DNA from: an uncultured Pelagibacteraceae bacterium
Lineage (GTDB): Bacteria > Pseudomonadota > Alphaproteobacteria > Pelagibacterales > Pelagibacteraceae
DNA length: 64,000 nucleotides
Assembly: GCA_902572005.1 (NCBI GenBank)
Contig: CACGEC010000002.1
Coordinates: 24,296-88,295, forward strand
Direction of reading: 5' to 3'
Of this stretch, positions 9,559-19,191 are shown in pieces. Position 1 is the first letter of the stretch. Every line of letters starts with the position of its first letter. The translations under genes were made by a program, and so were the position numbers. The notes under the pieces were generated by a model that saw nothing but the letters and a program-made list of their open reading frames with translations, made no database searches and was not told where the DNA came from.

Positions 9559-10792
9559 CTAAGTTTTTAAGCATTTCAATAGATGATTTTATTCCATCCT
9601 CATGAAATCCGTAACCAAAATAACTACCACAGAACAATAAATTTGCTTTATTTTGAATATTTTTTAAATTTTTTTGATTGTCTAAAGCATTTTGGTCATA
9701 ATAAGGATGAGTAAATTTAATTTTTTTAAAAATTTTTTCCTCAGGAATATCCCTTAAAGGATTAAGGGTTAAAAATATATTTTTTTCACATTCTAAATTT
9801 TGTAAAAGATTTAACCAATAAGAGAGGGAACTTTTATCAAGATTTTTTGGATCAACAAAAGAATTCCAAGAGGACCATGTCTTTTTGTTTTTGGGCATTA
9901 TACTTTCATCAGAGTGTAAAATTGCATTATTTTCCTTATAATTGAAATTTGATAAAATTTTTTTTTCTTGATCTGTTGGTTTGTCAATTAAAGCTAGGGC
10001 TTCATTAGCATGAGTTGCTAAAACAACTTTGTCATAATCAAAAAATTCATTATTACCCCCATAATAAATTTGAACTCCTGATGAAATTCTTTTTATAGAA
10101 TTAATTTCGTAATTCTTATAATACTCCCCACTAATTTTCGGTAAAACTTTGTTAACATATGTTCTGCTTCTTTGAGCTACTGTATACCACTGGGGTCTTT
10201 TGCTGAGCTTGAAAAGACCATGGTTTTGAAAAAATTTTAAAAAAAAATTCATTGGCATTTTTCCTGCCTCGTAAGGTGGCATTGACCAGATAGCTGAAAC
10301 CATAGGTATAATATGATAATTAACAAAACTTTTAGACCATTTATTTTTTTTTAAAAATTCATTTAAAGTAATTTTTTGATCGAGTTCTGAAGTTTTATCG
10401 CATGATTTATAAAATTTAATAATATCAAAAAACATTTTGATAAATTCAAAGTTAAATAAATTTGACTTATTTGCAAATATGCCTGACAGGTCTTTACCAC
10501 AATATTCAAAATTAGTATTTTCAACAGAGACAGAAAATGACATATCACTTTTTTCAATCTCAACATCAATTTCTTTAAAAAAATTAATTAAGTTTGGGTA
10601 TGTTTGAAAATTGAATACAATAAATCCAACATCAACTGGTATCTTTTTGTCATTAATTATAATATCAATTGTATAAGAGTGACCCCCAAAATAGTCCTCC
10701 CTTTCAAAAAGATCTACACTGTGTTTTTTTGATAAATAATATGCTGCGCTTAATCCTGAAATCCCTGATCCAATAACAGCAATTTTCATCAA
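9551..10792 (-). CDS. FAD/NAD(P)-binding amine-oxidase-like flavoprotein
   Basis: IAVIGSGISGLSAAYYLSKKHSVDLFEREDYFGGHS; C-terminal LLFCGSYFGYGFHEDGIKSSIEM; neighbours DUF1365/CFA as in many proteobacteria. Confidence 0.88.
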   Translation of the reverse strand: MMKIAVIGSGISGLSAAYYLSKKHSVDLFEREDYFGGHSYTIDIIINDKKIPVDVGFIVFNFQTYPNLINFFKEIDVEIEKSDMSFSVSVENTNFEYCGKDLSGIFANKSNLFNFEFIKMFFDIIKFYKSCDKTSELDQKITLNEFLKKNKWSKSFVNYHIIPMVSAIWSMPPYEAGKMPMNFFLKFFQNHGLFKLSKRPQWYTVAQRSRTYVNKVLPKISGEYYKNYEINSIKRISSGVQIYYGGNNEFFDYDKVVLATHANEALALIDKPTDQEKKILSNFNYKENNAILHSDESIMPKNKKTWSSWNSFVDPKNLDKSSLSYWLNLLQNLECEKNIFLTLNPLRDIPEEKIFKKIKFTHPYYDQNALDNQKNLKNIQNKANLLFCGSYFGYGFHEDGIKSSIEMLKNLDD

Positions 10793-10795
10793 TAA

Positions 10796-13666
10796 TTATG
10801 CTGCATCTTCTTTAAATTCATCCATACTTGGACAAGTACAAAAAATATTTTTGTCTCCATACACATTGTCTACTCTTGCAACTGGAGGCCAAAATTTGTT
10901 TGCTTTTAAAAATTTTGCTGGATATGCGGCTTGCTCTCTAGAATATTTATGTTCCCATTGATCTGAAGCTAATTCCATATCAGTATGTGGGGCATTTTTG
11001 ATCGGATTATCAACTTTATCAAATTTACCTGACTTAATCATATCTATTTCAGATTTAATACTAATCAAAGTATCACAAAATCTATTCAATTCAGATAAGC
11101 TCTCACTTTCTGTTGGCTCAATCATCATTGTGCCAGCTACAGGCCATGACATAGTTGGAGCATGAAAACCATAATCAATAAGTCTTTTAGCTATGTCTTC
11201 TTCTGTAATTCCTGTTTCACTTTTAATTGATCGAATATCAATTATACATTCATGAGCTACATTACCGTTTGAACCTGTGTATAGAATTGGATAGTGATCT
11301 TTAAGTCTTTTTGCAATGTAATTTGCATTTAATATTGCAACTTGTGTTGCAAGTTTTAATCCTTGAGAGCCCATCATTTTAATATACATCCAAGAAATTG
11401 ATAAAATACTCGAGCTACCCCATGGTGCTGCTGAAACCGCTCCTATTCCTGTCGCAGGCCCACAATCTTTAACAACTGGATGGTTAGGCAAATAAACTTG
11501 TAAATGTCTTTTACATGCAATTGGTCCCATTCCAGGACCTCCTCCGCCATGTGGAATACAAAATGTTTTATGTAAGTTTATATGACAAACATCTGGACCA
11601 AAATTTCCAGGTCTTGCTATACCAACCAGTGCATTTAAATTTGCACCATCCATATAAACTTGACCCCCATGTTTATGAATTAATTCACATATTTCTGTTA
11701 TTTTTTCTTCAAATACACCATGAGTAGATGGATAAGTTACCATTAAAGCTCCAAGATTTTCAGAATGACTTTCTACTTTTTTCTTTAAATCTTCAAAATC
11801 AACATTTCCCTCTTTATCACAATTAACAACTACTACTTTCATCCCAGTCATTTGTGCACTTGCTGGATTAGTTCCATGTGCTGAGCTTGGTATTAAGCAT
11901 ATATTTCTATTCTTGTCCCCTCTATCTAAATGGTATTTTCTTATTACCATTAGTCCTGCATATTCACCTTGAGCACCTGCATTTGGCTGAAGTGAAACTC
12001 CAGAAAAGCCAGTAATTGATCTTAGCCAATTTTTAAGATCTGTGAACAATGCTCTATACCCTTCCATCTGTTCAATAGGCACAAACGGATGGGGCTCAGC
12101 TAATTCTCTCCATGAAATAGGTATCATCTCTGCAGTAGCATTTAATTTCATAGTACATGAGCCAAGAGCAATCATCGTTCTGTTAAGAGCTATATCTTTA
12201 TCCTCTAACTTTTTAAGATATCTAAGCATTTCTGTCTCTGAATGATATGAATTAAAAACAGGATGTTGTAAGTATTTTGAAGTTCTTAATAATTTTTTTG
12301 GTAGATTAGGTAAACTTACCGTTGGGTCTTCTTTTTTGATTGACTCTGCTGCATTAAAAATTTTTAGTAATTGATTTACTCTATAAACATTTTTCTTTTC
12401 ATCAAAAGAAACAGCAAGCATATCTGAATTTACTTTTCTAATATTTACCTTTTGATCCAAAGCATTTTTATAAATTTGATTAGTTTTATCTTTGGTTATA
12501 ACAGTAACAGTATCAAAAAAATGGTCTGAATAAATTTCATATCCTGATTGCTTTAATTTATCCGCAAAGTTTTTAGCCAATTGAGAAACTCTCTCAGCAA
12601 TAGTTCGAATTCCCTCTGGACCGTGATAAATAGCATATGCTGCTGACACTATTGCTAATAAGGCTTGGGCAGTACAAATATTACTTGTTGCTTTGTCTCT
12701 TCTTATATGTTGCTCCCTAGTTTGTAATGATAATCTATATGCTTTGTTTCCATGTCTATCGACAGAAACTCCTACAATTCTTCCCGGCATAGATCTTTTA
12801 AATTCGTCTTTAGTTGCAAAGAAAGCTGCATGAGGCCCACCATAACCCATTGGAATTCCAAATCTTTGAGAACTTCCTACGGCTATATCTGCTCCTAGTT
12901 CCCTTGGTGTTTTTAACTTGGCAAGAGCTAATAAATCACATGCTAAAATTGATTTACCATTTTTTTTATGAATTTTACTTATTGCCTCACTAGGATCTTT
13001 AATATCTCCTAAAGTTCCAGGATACTGTAAAATTCCACAAACTAAGTCTTCTTTTAACTGTTCTAAAACCCTATCCTCATTCCCAACAAGAACTTTTAAA
13101 CCCATTGGTTCTGCTCTAGTTTGTATAACGTCTATTGTTTGTGGATGACAATTTTCCGAAATAAAAACTAAATTACTATCACTTTTATTCAATCTATGAC
13201 TTAAACCCATAGCCTCAGCTGCTGCTGTACCTTCGTCAAGCAAAGATGCATTGGCTATATCCATTCCTGTAAAATCAACAACCATTTGTTGAAAGTTAAG
13301 GAGCATTTCCAATCTTCCTTGTGCTACTTCTGGCTGATAAGGTGTGTAAGAAGTATACCAACCTGGATTTTCTAAAATATTTCTTAGAATTACGTATGGT
13401 GTATAAGTGCCGTAGTAACCCATTCCTATAAAATTTGAATAAATCTGATTTTTTTTTGAAATTGCTTTTAATTTTCTCAATGCCTCATATTCTGAATTAG
13501 ACTCACCAATATTTAATTCATCTTTCAATTGTATCTTTTCTGGAACTGTGCTTTTAATTAAATCATCTAAAGATTTATAATTAAGTTCCTTAAGCATTTT
13601 GTTTTGATCTTCATCTGAAGGCCCAATATGTCTTTTCAAAAAATCTTTTTGAGAATTATGTAACAT
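10796..13666 (-). CDS. gcvP: Glycine dehydrogenase (decarboxylating), P-protein
   Basis: 956 aa; DFLKRHIGPSDEDQNKML; DGANLNALVGIARPGNFGPDVCHINLHKTFCIPHGGGGPGMGPI. Confidence 0.98.
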   Translation of the reverse strand: MLHNSQKDFLKRHIGPSDEDQNKMLKELNYKSLDDLIKSTVPEKIQLKDELNIGESNSEYEALRKLKAISKKNQIYSNFIGMGYYGTYTPYVILRNILENPGWYTSYTPYQPEVAQGRLEMLLNFQQMVVDFTGMDIANASLLDEGTAAAEAMGLSHRLNKSDSNLVFISENCHPQTIDVIQTRAEPMGLKVLVGNEDRVLEQLKEDLVCGILQYPGTLGDIKDPSEAISKIHKKNGKSILACDLLALAKLKTPRELGADIAVGSSQRFGIPMGYGGPHAAFFATKDEFKRSMPGRIVGVSVDRHGNKAYRLSLQTREQHIRRDKATSNICTAQALLAIVSAAYAIYHGPEGIRTIAERVSQLAKNFADKLKQSGYEIYSDHFFDTVTVITKDKTNQIYKNALDQKVNIRKVNSDMLAVSFDEKKNVYRVNQLLKIFNAAESIKKEDPTVSLPNLPKKLLRTSKYLQHPVFNSYHSETEMLRYLKKLEDKDIALNRTMIALGSCTMKLNATAEMIPISWRELAEPHPFVPIEQMEGYRALFTDLKNWLRSITGFSGVSLQPNAGAQGEYAGLMVIRKYHLDRGDKNRNICLIPSSAHGTNPASAQMTGMKVVVVNCDKEGNVDFEDLKKKVESHSENLGALMVTYPSTHGVFEEKITEICELIHKHGGQVYMDGANLNALVGIARPGNFGPDVCHINLHKTFCIPHGGGGPGMGPIACKRHLQVYLPNHPVVKDCGPATGIGAVSAAPWGSSSILSISWMYIKMMGSQGLKLATQVAILNANYIAKRLKDHYPILYTGSNGNVAHECIIDIRSIKSETGITEEDIAKRLIDYGFHAPTMSWPVAGTMMIEPTESESLSELNRFCDTLISIKSEIDMIKSGKFDKVDNPIKNAPHTDMELASDQWEHKYSREQAAYPAKFLKANKFWPPVARVDNVYGDKNIFCTCPSMDEFKEDAA

Positions 13667-14046
13667 TAACTAGCGCTCTCCTTTGCAAATTTATCATATT
13701 CTTCTTTATCCATTAGGCTATCTAATTCAGTTTTGTCTTTCATTTTTAATTTAAAAAACCAGGCAGAACCTTCTGGATCTTCATTTATTTTAGATGGATC
13801 ATCCACAATCGCTTGATTAGTATCTACCACCTCACCACCTACTGGAGTATAAACGTCACTAGCAGCTTTTGTTGACTCTACTACTCCTGCAGTTCCATCT
13901 TTTTCAACATTTGATCCCTTTTCAGGAAGTTCGGCAAAAACTATATCTCCAAGCATCTCTGTTGCATGCTTTGTAATTCCTATCGTCGCTACATCACCAT
14001 CTAAAGTAATCCACTCATGTTCTTTTGAATATTTTACACTGCTCAT
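13666..14046 (-). CDS. gcvH: Glycine cleavage system H protein
   Basis: [20 protein letters not shown]; lipoyl-Lys region [21 protein letters not shown]. Confidence 0.98.
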   Translation of the reverse strand: MSSVKYSKEHEWITLDGDVATIGITKHATEMLGDIVFAELPEKGSNVEKDGTAGVVESTKAASDVYTPVGGEVVDTNQAIVDDPSKINEDPEGSAWFFKLKMKDKTELDSLMDKEEYDKFAKESAS

Positions 14047-15149
14047 TAATTTGCTCCTTTCACATAGCTTTTTTTATAAAATGGTAATCCACAAACATTT
14101 GCTGGATGTTTTTTTCCTCTTACCTCTAGAAAGACTTTTGTATCTTTTTTTGAAAATTCATTTTCTATATATCCCATTGCAACAGGACCATTCACACTTG
14201 GGCCAAATGTTCCGCTTGTAATCTCGCCGATATGTAAATCTGACTGATTAAATATTTTTGTTTTCTCCCTTGCAATTACTCTTCCTTCGGGTTTAATGCC
14301 AACTCTTATTTTGTTAACGCCATCAGCTAATTGTTTAATAATTACATCTGATCCAATAAAATTTCCTTTTAAAATTCTCTCTTTGGAAATAGCCCATTTC
14401 AAATTTGCCTCTACTGGAGTTTTATCTTTACCTAGTTCATGTCCATAAAGACAAAGTCCTGCCTCTAACCTCAAGGTATCTCTTGCACCAAGTCCTATCA
14501 ACTTGGCTCCCTTTTCGATCAAATCTTTAGTAAATTTTACTGCTAGATCATTGCTAATAGATACTTCAAATCCGTCTTCTCCTGTATATCCTGAGCGTGT
14601 GATATAAATTTTTTGTTCTTTAAATACAAACCAATTGCCGGTCATAAAATTAAGATTTTGAACACCATTAATGATATTATTTAAAATCTGAGCTGATTTT
14701 GGTCCTTGAATAGCAATTAATGATCTTTTGTCATCTAAGATCATCTTATATTTGTCATTTAATAACTGACTTAAGATTGTAAAGTCATTGTCTTTACAAG
14801 CAGCATTAAGGATAATTAAAAAACCTTTTTCAATTTTAGTAATGATTAAATCATCATAAATACCAGCATCTTTATTCATCAAAAAGCTATATTTTGAATG
14901 ATTTAATTTCAAATTTTTTAAATCTAATGGAAATATCTTTTCAAGATCATTAGTTAAATCTTCATCGCCATAAATAAATAGTTGACCCATATGAGAAACA
15001 TCAAAAATTCCAGAATGACTTCTTGTAAATTTATGTTCTTCAACAATTCCTTCAGAATATTGAATTGGCATTTGATAGCCTGCAAATTCTACAAATTTCG
15101 CCTTACTATCTTGATGTAGTTGGTATAGTGATGTTTTTTTTGTATCCAT
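14046..15149 (-). CDS. gcvT: Glycine cleavage system T protein (aminomethyltransferase)
   Basis: [54 protein letters not shown]. Confidence 0.97.
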   Translation of the reverse strand: MDTKKTSLYQLHQDSKAKFVEFAGYQMPIQYSEGIVEEHKFTRSHSGIFDVSHMGQLFIYGDEDLTNDLEKIFPLDLKNLKLNHSKYSFLMNKDAGIYDDLIITKIEKGFLIILNAACKDNDFTILSQLLNDKYKMILDDKRSLIAIQGPKSAQILNNIINGVQNLNFMTGNWFVFKEQKIYITRSGYTGEDGFEVSISNDLAVKFTKDLIEKGAKLIGLGARDTLRLEAGLCLYGHELGKDKTPVEANLKWAISKERILKGNFIGSDVIIKQLADGVNKIRVGIKPEGRVIAREKTKIFNQSDLHIGEITSGTFGPSVNGPVAMGYIENEFSKKDTKVFLEVRGKKHPANVCGLPFYKKSYVKGAN

Positions 15150-15159
15150 ATTAACTCTT

Positions 15160-15309
15160 TTTACCCATCTGTATATTTGCCTGAGAGTTTTGCTCCTTCG
15201 GCGAGAATTTAATCTCTTTCCAGAGTTAATATGCTACGGTCCTTTTTGCCTGAGAGATTCCTGGGTGGTTGCTCCTTCGGCGCTACGATATTCTGTAGTC
15301 TCTCCCGTA
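15160..15309 (-). ncRNA. Tandem glycine riboswitch upstream of gcvT
   Basis: The reverse complement contains two aptamer cores: GGGAGAGACTAC...GCGCCGAAGGAGCAACCACCCAGGAATCTCTCAGGCAAAAAGGACCGTAG and GGAAAGAG...CTCGCCGAAGGAGCAAAACTCTCAGGCAAAT, directly upstream of gcvTHP. Confidence 0.95.
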
Positions 15310-15314
15310 AACCA

Positions 15315-15343
15315 ATAATCTTACAAGTGAGTACGAATGTCAA
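15315..15343 (-). promoter_or_regulatory. Putative sigma70-type promoter of riboswitch-gcvTHP
   Basis: Minus strand TTGACA (15343-15338), 17-nt spacer, GATTAT (15320-15315), just upstream of aptamer 1. Confidence 0.6.
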
Positions 15344-16218
15344 TGAGAAACGCTTTTTTTATTCTTAACTAAAAGTGAATAAAACTGCAATAAAACAGCA
15401 AATAAAATAATTGCACCTCCTATTAATCCAAATAAAGAAGGTCTTTCACTTACAAATAAAAATGCCCAAATAGGACCTAATACAGATTCGGATAACATTA
15501 TTATTCCAACCATTGCAGAAGGTGTAGTTCTTGCTCCTATGGTTATAAAAATAAAACCAAAACCAACTTGAAAAAATCCCGCTAAAAAACCCAAAAAAAT
15601 ATCATTAGGTGAAATCATAATTTTAGAAGAGAGTAAAAAACCAATTAAACAAGAACTTATTCCTGCAACAAATTGTGCTGGAACCATATCTACTGTGGGA
15701 TATTTTCTTACTATCATAATCAAAACAGCAAAGGTTATTGGCATTGTGAAAGCAGCAAGATTTCCAGACAATTCACCAGGCGTTAATGAGTTTCCAACCA
15801 TTAAAATAACACCACTCATTGCTAAGATAATTGAAGTCAAAGTAAGTGCACTGATTTTTTCTTTAAGAAAGAAGTATCCAAATATAGCTAAAAACAATAT
15901 TTGAAGTGAAATAATAAAATTAGTATTAGCTACTGTTGTATTATACATGGCAAAAACATACCCACAAAAACCAAAAGATAAAACTATTCCACCAAAAAAT
16001 CCTGGTAAGCCTGACTCATAAAATGATTTGAAAGTTTCTTTTTTATAACTGATTATTAAAAAAGCCAAAACTGTTAAAGAAAAAAATAACGATCTCCAAA
16101 ATAAAATTTGCCATAAAGTTGCTCCTTCAAAAGATTTAACAATTAACCCCCCAAAACTTAAACTAAGAGCGCCTAAAAAAATCAATAAAGGACCAGGTAG
16201 ATTTCTTATTATATTCAT
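15340..16218 (-). CDS. EamA/DMT-superfamily permease
   Basis: Ten-TM hydrophobic pattern; GALSLSFGGLIVKSF..LWQILFWRSLFF; two EamA-like repeats. Confidence 0.85.
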   Translation of the reverse strand: MNIIRNLPGPLLIFLGALSLSFGGLIVKSFEGATLWQILFWRSLFFSLTVLAFLIISYKKETFKSFYESGLPGFFGGIVLSFGFCGYVFAMYNTTVANTNFIISLQILFLAIFGYFFLKEKISALTLTSIILAMSGVILMVGNSLTPGELSGNLAAFTMPITFAVLIMIVRKYPTVDMVPAQFVAGISSCLIGFLLSSKIMISPNDIFLGFLAGFFQVGFGFIFITIGARTTPSAMVGIIMLSESVLGPIWAFLFVSERPSLFGLIGGAIILFAVLLQFYSLLVKNKKSVSH

Positions 16219-17159
16219 TATATTTGTGAAATTAAATTTTGTGTTTCCATTTCATACAACTTAAATAAGGTTTCTGCATCAGATAAATTAATTTCTTGAA
16301 ATTTTATTTTTGAACCTGGCGATAATTGAACCAATCTGTCGTAATCAGCACTTATCACCACTCCAATTTTAGGATAACCTCCTATTGTACCATGGTCTGA
16401 TAACATTATTATAGGATTTCCATCTGCAGGTACTTGAATAACACCTTTTATTAATCCCTCCGACCTAATATTTGTATTAACTACATTTTCAATTTTTGGT
16501 CCCTCTAACCTCATACCCATGCGATCAGTCAATTTTGAAACTGTAAATTCTTTTTCAAAAAAAATTTTTTTACCCTGGTCTGAGAAATAATCAAAATTAG
16601 TACCCTTAATTACTCTTATTTTTTCAATTTTTGAATTAATATAATTCATTTTTTTTCCTATTCGATTTGAATTTATTTTTTTAATTTCAAATCTCTGTTT
16701 AGATTTAAATTTTTCTCCATTATTCGAACCGATCATAGCTTTAGTATTTGTAGAGCAGCTTCCCCATTGAAATTTTAAATCGAACTCTCCGTTAATTGCT
16801 AAATATCCATAAACTGACTTATTTGTGGAAATGATATCTATTTCATCTCCATCTTTAATCGAATAATTTTCATAACAATTGCCTTGGATTTCTTTGTCCC
16901 CTTTAATGATTTTAAAAATAACATCACCTGTGATAACAAAATTAATTTCATCACCTATATATTTTATTAATGGGCCTTGATAAGCAAACTCTATCACCGG
17001 AAAATGAGGTTTATTACCGGCAATACTATTGGCTAACCGAAAATTTCTTTGATCCATTGCGCCACTAAACGGAACACCTATGTGATAAAGGTTTTTTCTA
17101 CCATTGTCTTGAAATGTTGTGTTTATTCCAGCTCTTAAGATTTCAAAATAATTACTCAT
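16218..17159 (-). CDS. pxpC: 5-oxoprolinase subunit C / biotin-dependent carboxyltransferase family
   Basis: FEILRAGINTTFQDNGRKNLYHIGVPFSGAMDQRNFRLAN; GMRLEGP; GYPKIGVVISADYDRLVQLSPGSKIKF. Confidence 0.92.
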   Translation of the reverse strand: MSNYFEILRAGINTTFQDNGRKNLYHIGVPFSGAMDQRNFRLANSIAGNKPHFPVIEFAYQGPLIKYIGDEINFVITGDVIFKIIKGDKEIQGNCYENYSIKDGDEIDIISTNKSVYGYLAINGEFDLKFQWGSCSTNTKAMIGSNNGEKFKSKQRFEIKKINSNRIGKKMNYINSKIEKIRVIKGTNFDYFSDQGKKIFFEKEFTVSKLTDRMGMRLEGPKIENVVNTNIRSEGLIKGVIQVPADGNPIIMLSDHGTIGGYPKIGVVISADYDRLVQLSPGSKIKFQEINLSDAETLFKLYEMETQNLISQI

Positions 17160-17826
17160 TAAAATTACCGTATTCTTCTAAGGAGATTTTTTTAAATTTT
17201 ATAGTATCCCCAGGATTTATTAAATTTGGGCTTTTCTCCTTTGAGCTATCAAAAATTTTTAAAGGTGTATTACCTATTATATTCCAGCCTCCTGGACTTT
17301 CATAAGTATAGATATTTGCAAATTGCTCCGTTAAACCAACTGAACCTTTTGGAACTTTTACTCTTGGTGTATCAAGACGATTTAACCTTAAGTTTTTTTC
17401 AAGATCCCCTAAAAAAGGCATACCAGCGATAAAGCCTGTCATGTAACAAAAATATTCTTTCTCAAAAAAACTCTCATAAATTTTTTCTCTTTTCAAAAAA
17501 AGTTTAGATTCGAGTCTTTTTATGTCTAAAGCGAAAGTATCCTCACAACAAATTGGTATCTCAATTTTTTTAACAAAATTTTCATTAATTTCATTTACAT
17601 TTTCATTTTCAATTAACTTTTTTATTCCTTTAAAATTAATTTTGTTTAAATCAAACGAGACGATCAATTTATTATATGACGGGGTAAGATTTATAATACC
17701 TTCAATATTTCGCCCCTTAAGACTTCTAAAATATTTGATAACTTGAGAATTGATATCTTTATTAACCTCGTCCCCAAAATCACAATATAAAGCTGTGTCA
17801 CCAAGATTTGATATATTTTTTATCAT
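17152..17826 (-). CDS. pxpB: 5-oxoprolinase subunit B
   Basis: GDTALYCDFGDEVN; YFCYMTGFIAGMPFLGDLEKNLRLNRLDTPRVKVPKGSVGLTEQFANIYTYESPGGWNIIGNTPL. Confidence 0.92.
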   Translation of the reverse strand: MIKNISNLGDTALYCDFGDEVNKDINSQVIKYFRSLKGRNIEGIINLTPSYNKLIVSFDLNKINFKGIKKLIENENVNEINENFVKKIEIPICCEDTFALDIKRLESKLFLKREKIYESFFEKEYFCYMTGFIAGMPFLGDLEKNLRLNRLDTPRVKVPKGSVGLTEQFANIYTYESPGGWNIIGNTPLKIFDSSKEKSPNLINPGDTIKFKKISLEEYGNFNE

Positions 17827-17854
17827 GACATGTTATACTTCAACTATTATTACT

Positions 17855-18628
17855 ATGGAAATTAATATCAATTGTGATTTAGGTGAAAAATCGAAACATC
17901 ATTCAAATAAGTATGATCCAGATTTACTTGAAATAGTAAATTCTGCAAATATTGCATGTGGATATCATGCTGGTGATACTGAAACAATGAATCAAGTAAT
18001 TGAAATCTCAAAAAAAAATGGTGTAAGTTTGGGTGCACATCCATCATTTAATGATCCTGAAAATTTTGGAAGAGAGAGAATGAATTTACCCCCAGAAGAA
18101 ATAAGAAAACTTATAATTGATCAATACGAAATTCTTCAGGATATAGCTTCAAATCATGGAGATAAAGTCTCGCATATTAAACCTCATGGAGCTTTAAATA
18201 ATATGGCTTGTGAAAATTTAGATCTTTCAATTACTTTAGCTAAAACAATTAAAGAAATAGATAAAGATTTAATTTATCTTGTTCCAACAGGTTCTAAAAT
18301 GGAAGAGGCTGCAAGAAAACTTGATATGAAAATCGCATGCGAAATATTTGCAGATCGAAATTATGAAGATGATGGAAATCTGGTTTCTCGTAAAAAACCT
18401 CACGCCTTAATTACAAATCCGGAAGAGGCCAAAAAACATGTTTTAAATATGGTAAAAAATCAGGCCCTTAATTGTCACAGTGGAAAACAGATACCTTGCG
18501 AAATTGACTCAATATGTATACATGGCGATAATATAAGTGCATTAGAGACTGCTAAAGAAATTAAAAAAAATTTAACTGATAACAGCTTAACTCTACTTGC
18601 ATTAAATAAGATGAAAAAGTTTTTATAA
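17855..18628 (+). CDS. pxpA: 5-oxoprolinase subunit A (LamB/YcsF family)
   Basis: MEININCDLGEKS...NSANIACGYHAGDTETMNQVI...GVSLGAHPSFNDPENFGRERM. The ORF track starts at 17750, but homology begins at the ATG at 17855. Confidence 0.93.
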   Translation: MEININCDLGEKSKHHSNKYDPDLLEIVNSANIACGYHAGDTETMNQVIEISKKNGVSLGAHPSFNDPENFGRERMNLPPEEIRKLIIDQYEILQDIASNHGDKVSHIKPHGALNNMACENLDLSITLAKTIKEIDKDLIYLVPTGSKMEEAARKLDMKIACEIFADRNYEDDGNLVSRKKPHALITNPEEAKKHVLNMVKNQALNCHSGKQIPCEIDSICIHGDNISALETAKEIKKNLTDNSLTLLALNKMKKFL

Positions 18629-18636
18629 ATATAACA

Positions 18637-19137
18637 ATGAAACTACTAATTATTACACTGATTGCTTTTTTAAATTTTACAACTTTAAGTTATACAGCTG
18701 GAAGTGGTGGTTCTTCTAACGATAATAGCTCTACAAATAAAATGTCAGACTTTGATTGGGCTGAAAGAAAAATTATAAAAGCGAAAAAATATGAAAAAAA
18801 AGGGAAATTGAAGAAGGCTGAAAAAAGTTACAATGATGCAATTAAAAAATTACTTAAAGCAAATGAAAAAGATCCAACTAACCCTGATATTTATAATTAT
18901 TTAGGTTTTGCAAATAGAAAGGTTGGGAACTTTAAAGATGGTGAAATGTATTACTTGATTGGTCTGGAACTAGATCCAAAACATAATGGTATTAATGAAT
19001 ATTTAGGTGAACTCTACCTGCAGACTGATCGAAAAGACAAAGCTTTAGAGAGATTAAAAGTTTTAGAAACATGCAACTGCAAAGAATATACAGAGTTAAA
19101 AGATCTGATTGATGGCAAAAAAACGTCAAAATATTAA
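18637..19137 (+). CDS. TPR-repeat secreted/periplasmic protein
   Basis: Signal peptide; TPR-like repeats (KAEKSYNDAIKKLLKANEKDPTNPDIYNYLGFANRKVGNFKDGEMYYLIGLELDPKH). Confidence 0.75.
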   Translation: MKLLIITLIAFLNFTTLSYTAGSGGSSNDNSSTNKMSDFDWAERKIIKAKKYEKKGKLKKAEKSYNDAIKKLLKANEKDPTNPDIYNYLGFANRKVGNFKDGEMYYLIGLELDPKHNGINEYLGELYLQTDRKDKALERLKVLETCNCKEYTELKDLIDGKKTSKY

Positions 19138-19191
19138 TTTCTTTATTGTTAAATTAAAATTTTCAAATATTATTAAAATAAAAATAATAAA

